This document shows, one piece after another, positions 59,615 to 64,000 of a stretch of 64,000 bases of DNA. The notes under the pieces are model-generated. The model made no database searches, was not told the origin of the DNA, and worked only from the letters and a program-made list of their open reading frames with translations. Numbering within the stretch: the stretch's first letter is position 1; every line of letters begins with the position of its first letter. Made by a program: the position numbers and the translations under genes. Location: assembly GCA_032719365.1 (NCBI GenBank), contig CM064875.1, forward strand, positions 16,541,816 through 16,605,815. The letters are read 5' to 3'. The DNA is from Prinsepia uniflora. Its lineage: Eukaryota; Streptophyta; Magnoliopsida; Rosales; Rosaceae.

Positions 59615-59720
59615 ATGCTGGCCAACGAGGAATCTGATGAGATCATTGATGCAGCATCTGATTTTATCTCCGATCTCTCCGACGGTGCTTGGGTTGCAGT
59701 TGCATATTCCAATCTCTCGG
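59615..59720 (+). other. Unrecognised ORF start interrupted by a solo LTR
   Basis: The ATG at 59615 opens a frame MLANEESDEIIDAASDFISD that stays open to the insertion point at 59720. After the LTR and the second target duplication (62305-62309) it would stop about 13 codons further on. Acidic, no family recognised. The minus strand is also open here. It may be a gene remnant or chance. Confidence 0.25.
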
Positions 59721-62304
59721 TGACAAGACCCGCCCCGATCCCACAGGGACCACAAAGGGGACGTGCCCTGCTCCCGTCTGACACCCAAAATTCATACCAA
59801 TTTTAACCTCAAAACATCAAATGCATAAATAACCAAATTAAGTTATATCCGAATTAAACAGATGTCAGACAAGGGATCAAATCCAAAGTTACAAGTTGCG
59901 AGCACGACTCTAAAATAAACCTGTGGGTAAACCACCCAACAGGGGTTCAGGTACGCAGAAGTAGATCTATGCCTCAGCCTCAGGTTCCTCCTCTACCTCA
60001 GTAGCACGACCTAGAGGGGTTACCAAAACATTAAGGGTGAGTGGACCGAAACTCAAGTTTATAAAATCGTTTAGTAAGTAAAATATATACTTTACCCCTC
60101 CGTTTTCCAAACATGCATGCATCAGAATTTTAAACCATCAATCATATAATATGAACCATAAGGCATATAATTAAAATCATAACATAATTTTAGCCACTGC
60201 ACTATACACTCTAATCCTAACATCCCTGATGTCTGACGTCCCTGACGTCCAATAAGGTCACAATAACAAGGCTACGCGTGTCACTCGAGTCTCAATTCCG
60301 AGTTCAATCCCCGAACCCTGTTCGGGTACAGCATCCCCGATGCTTAGAGTCATAGACGCTGGACGTTCTAGACGTCCGTGACCACTCTGGGGTACCTCAT
60401 CCGGAGGAGACAGTATCACATGAATGGATCTATACAGTGCAGTACCAAATACATTTTATTGATATCCACATGCAAATCATATATATATACATAGGTAAAT
60501 CCAACCCAATCTTTTAAGTTTCATTAGACGGGTCTCAAGCCCAAATACCGTGAAACGTGCCATAACCATAATTTCCATATCATCAAAATCGTTATTTGTT
60601 TTTAGCATGTGAATATATATATAAGAAAACCAGAAAACATTTATGCACACAAGGGTTTAAGGAAAACGGCCCACTCACAGTACAATCCCGCGGTAAACCT
60701 ACACGTACGAACTTGTACCGGGATTATCGTACAATTACTGTCAGTCCAAATCACCTGTAAGGGTCACTACAAGTCTTAAAAATTTATCCAAAAAGTCCGA
60801 AACAGAAACCGGCTCGGGGAAGCCGTCCAACACGTTTCCCGAGACAACCGGCCCTAAACTGACCCTCCCAAACTATCTCAGATCAACATGGTTAATTCAT
60901 AAAAAATGTTCAGAATGATGAGAGGAACAAAAGTCATGTTGATCGTGATCGGAGATAAGGCTCAACGAGCCCTCACGCGCCGCCCAAAGTGGCTGTGCGT
61001 GAAAGTCACGCGCCTGACATTGTAGCTGCTACAGTGTCACCCTTTTCACCCGTTTGTCTGTAATACGGGCCTGTCACCCCCGGCTTGACCCGGTTAATTA
61101 ACCCCCAATCCTTAATCAATTTCCTTCATTTTTTATTCAATTATCTTCCATAAACATCTAATTTAGGTTCTGAGATATTAATCACCCTCGACAAGTCCTC
61201 AATCGACCCATCGACCCGTGATCAACCAAACGGGTTGATCACCCCAACTCACTGGTTTCCAAACCATAATCAAATTAACCTTACAGGAAGCATCACAGTA
61301 TCAAAACGAACTTGAAAACACAATCAATTGAACCAACACTCACCTGGAAGTAGTCGTGCAAACCTCTGAAATTTCTCTGAACACGGCAGTCACAGTCCCA
61401 GCTCACCCGTGGCTGATGGCCTTTGATTCCGATGTGGTTGAGTTCCAAACACTCCCAGAAGACTAAACCAGGCCTTGGTTTGGTCCAACGATCACTAGAA
61501 ATCAAAACCCGATTTTCCCTCCAATTTTCCCTGAAATGGTTTCTCTGGTTTTCCTCTCCAATTCTCAGTTCTCTCAATGGCAGAGTGATGCTCACACACG
61601 TTCTAATCAATTTTAAACAACCTAAGCCGTCCCAGAGGCTCGTGGAAGTCCAATCTGTCCACTGAGATTGTTCCCCGAAAAGCATCGATCTTGAAATTAA
61701 AAATTGAGGCTTTGCTGGATGTATCCAGCCATGTGTTGATGTCTAAAGGGTTTAAACAAATCCCAGCTTTCCAACTCACACACTGATTAATCAATTGGGA
61801 CACATAACCACCGCACATGGTGGTGCCGCCCAAGTTCCCCCGCGGTTTGCTACAGTAACCAGGGCAAAATGACCAAAATGCCCCTGGTTCAATAATTACC
61901 AAACTGCCCCTCACTTCCTAGACCCGTAACTCAGCCATACGAAGTCCGATTTCGGCGTGCCGCCTGTCTACGGACTCAGGGCGTCGAGACCTACCTAACG
62001 GTCCTTGGGTCGAGTGAAAATTAGTTGCCAAACGAAAAGTCAACATTTTTGCCCCTATCGTCCAAATTACGGTAACGCCCCTGAACTTCCGATAGTCATA
62101 ACTTTTACCCTGATCGTCCGAATTGAACGTGCCACCTGTCTATGGACTCGTGACGTCCCAAACTACGTCACGGTCATTGGTCAAAGTCCATTCGACCCTC
62201 AAATCAAAAAGTCAACAATTTGGCCATACCAATCACAAGGGTAAGAACATCAATTCATACATTAAATTACATTATTATAATCCTCGAATTTCTGGGGTGT
62301 TACA
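59721..62304 (-). mobile_element. Solo LTR (2584 bp) with target duplication CTCGG
   Basis: CTCGG at 59716-59720 and 62305-62309. Starts TGACAAGACCCGCCCC, ends GGGGTGTTACA. It is related to the LTRs of elements D and E: it shares TGCTCCCGTCTGAC near the start, the CACGCGC...GCCCAAAGTGGCTG hairpin region (60974-61001) and the GACTCGTGACGTCCC block near the end. No primer site, purine tract or second LTR. Confidence 0.85.
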
Positions 62305-62309
62305 CTCGG

Positions 62310-62984
62310 TTCCAGCGACCGAAAATGATGCTTTCTGGTTTGTCGACGGTGGCTGACGATGGAGGGATAGAGCCATCATCTTTTATCCCTCAACGCCCAA
62401 TCGGATCTTCTGCCCATCATCCCATTCCATCTTCACAACCGCAGATCCGTGAGTATGTCACCAAAATCGGAGATTTCGTTGCATATCGACGAATGGCGCC
62501 GGAAATCGTCGATATTTACCGATATAGACCGAAATCGCCAATTTTGGGGGAGGATTTTTCTTCACCCCTTGTTTATGTGTCGGTTGTACAATTGCCGATT
62601 CCGGCGACATTTTCATCCATGGTTGTACATGACTCTTCTATCAAGGTGGGGGGCAAGTTCATGCCCAGGTCCATCTATGGGTACAATTGCCAATTGTACA
62701 ACTTAAGATTTGAGTGGGCTATGGCAAAGACAGGGCCCAACTTACCTCTCCATTTTCGTCATCGTTTTCTCCATCTTCCTTTTCAGAATCTTAATGTACA
62801 ATGAGGACATCAAATGCATCGTCGAATCATATTGGAATAAACCCAATAGGAGAGCAACTCGGAGGAGACCCAAAAGGCGGATGATTTGAAATCCATCGTC
62901 GGAAAAGACGAAGACATACGAGCAATAGATTTTGCGCTCTCCACACGAAGACGGGGATGGGTAGTTAAACCCTGTGACTCAATT
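62310..62984. other. Continuation of interrupted locus; no gene recognised
   Basis: A frame on the plus strand is open to 62804 but is proline/serine-rich and unlike known families. The segment includes ATATCG motifs (62460-62540) and a perfect short inverted repeat GTACAATTG/CAATTGTAC at 62680-62698. Confidence 0.3.
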
Positions 62985-64000
62985 TGCAAATTTTACTGAA
63001 ATTGATTTCCCAGTCATCTCATAATGAAGATCAAGGGAACCTGTACTTCATAGTGATGCTCCTAAAGTATCTTCGCAGCACCTGGAAGCATGGCAATATG
63101 AGCATCATGTCCACATGCATGCATTTTCCAGGAACTTGACTCTTGTGCTCAGGGCCGGTATAGCCAAAGGCGGCAAGGGCGACTGCTTTGCGCCCTAGAG
63201 CATGAAGGGCCCAAAATTTTTAAATCTGATTTATTTTTATGGAGAAAAAAATTAGAAGAATATTTAAAAATTTAAAAAATATTTAAATTGAATTTGAAGA
63301 AATATTTTATTAAAAAATTGTTCTCATATTTTTGAAATATTATAAAACTTATTCTGATTAATATATAGCTATCTAGCATGTCTTATAAGGTTATTTAAAC
63401 TCTAACTCTAAATTTTTTGATAAAATTTTACCGTTTCTTAAAAATATAATATTGCAAAAAATGACTATTTTTTTATGTATGATTGATGTCCTTAAATTAT
63501 AATATTACAAAAATAACTATATTTTTTATATATAATTGATATGCTTAAATTATTGATTTTTTTTTGATATATTGGTAGGAGAATGAAAAAAAAAATGAAA
63601 TTTGAAAAAATTTATTAATTTTGTATATATAAATATATAATATGGGCATTTTTATAATTTTCCTCCTAAAACTTCCAATTATTAGACTGGCTGCTTGTGC
63701 TCCCACCCCAACCTCCACCATTTCATGCATCCAAATGAAAAACCAATACTTGTTATCCCTAATGATCAATTTCCAACACAGTCACCACTAAAATTCATAC
63801 ATAAACCCCATCAATTATAAACATTGTCTCAAATGAGGACGAAAATACCTATAAACTTAGAAACAAAATCCAGATTTCATAAAGCCCAAAACCTTCTACC
63901 AAACCTGCATAGCCAAAGCATCCAATTCCATATCGGCTCTAATTTCATAGTCCTCGCCACGAATTTTCGATGCTGTGTTCTTTGGCTTCGAAATCAGAGT
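62985..64000 (-). pseudogene. ILR1-like IAA-amino acid hydrolase pseudogene, partial
   Basis: Minus-strand pieces match plant M20 amidohydrolases that free auxin from amino-acid conjugates in the ER. From the window edge: exon 64000-63905 with IRADMELDALAMQ (family: LRADMDALxMQ) ending at a plausible donor CAG|GTTTGG; an intron; then GAAATGGTGGAG near 63722, the usual EMVEWEHKS start but with a few extra bases and a mutated AT in place of the AG acceptor; then MHACGHDAHIAMLPGAAKIL (about 63070-63130), which carries the metal-binding Cys-Gly-His-Asp-x-His motif. A one-base loss before MHACGH and a shift after KIL break the frame. A hAT-like element sits inside (63150-63693). It continues outside the window. 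It is not able to make an enzyme. Confidence 0.85.
63150..63693. mobile_element. hAT-like non-autonomous element, target duplication CTTGTGCT
   Basis: CTTGTGCT at 63142-63149 and 63694-63701. The left end CAGGGCCGGTATA is typical of a common plant hAT group; the right end, inverted, is CAGCCAGTCTAAT, a poorer match. The interior (544 bp in all) is AT-rich and non-coding. It interrupts the ILR1-like pseudogene between the EMVEW-type and MHACGH motifs. Confidence 0.85.

Overview
The window is a piece of a flowering-plant (probable eudicot) nuclear chromosome: spliced genes with GT-AG introns, AT-rich intergenic DNA, and a very dense load of LTR retrotransposons, hAT-like elements and a LINE fragment. 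A run of exactly 500 N (37982-38481) marks an assembly gap. The species cannot be fixed from the sequence. I see one apparently intact host gene, two host pseudogene fragments, one intact retrotransposon gag ORF, and otherwise mobile-element debris.

Layout. 1-5.7 kb: the 5' end of a minus-strand LTR retrotransposon (LTR, primer site, gag) split by a plus-strand non-autonomous LTR element (456-4949, 5-bp target duplication GCCGT). 5.7-6.7 kb: unassigned. 6.9-9.9 kb: a diverged inverted copy of the 456-4949 element, abutting the last exon of a truncated LRR receptor kinase gene (9974-10177). 11.5-12.3 kb: a degenerate repeat and a solo LTR of a miniature (TRIM) retrotransposon. 12.6-18.7 kb: a decayed Tat/Ogre-type Ty3 element with recognisable gag, protease, reverse transcriptase and two RNase H segments. 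19.157-25.586 kb (minus): a complete 13-exon NRAMP divalent-metal transporter gene encoding 548 residues, with a probable 5' UTR exon near 26.1-26.25 kb. 26.4-27.4 kb: a hAT-like element between 113-bp direct repeats. 28.1-28.4 kb: a 5'-truncated LINE tail with 17-bp target duplications. 29.1-34.9 kb: a minus-strand LTR element whose interior is mostly a 38-bp minisatellite, with a solo LTR in one LTR. 35.054-55.508 kb: one LTR element (target duplication GGAGA) stretched to 20 kb by nested insertions: an LTR fragment and the gap inside, a 715-bp TRIM and a solo LTR in its 3' LTR, and inside that solo LTR a very young 7.86-kb element with two near-identical 3103-bp LTRs and a gag-only interior. 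55.9-56.7 kb: another hAT-like element. 56.7-59.7 kb: AT-rich DNA with tandem repeats. 59.7-62.3 kb: a solo LTR inserted in an unrecognised ORF. 63.0-64.0 kb: a pseudogene of an ILR1-like auxin-conjugate amidohydrolase, itself interrupted by a hAT-like element.

The NRAMP gene is the only host locus here that looks functional; it probably moves Mn/Fe-type metals across a membrane. The two other host loci were broken by, or decayed alongside, transposon insertions. The most unusual non-coding signal is an array of four hairpins with a shared loop in the LTR of the first element, kept in its diverged inverted copy with a compensatory stem change.
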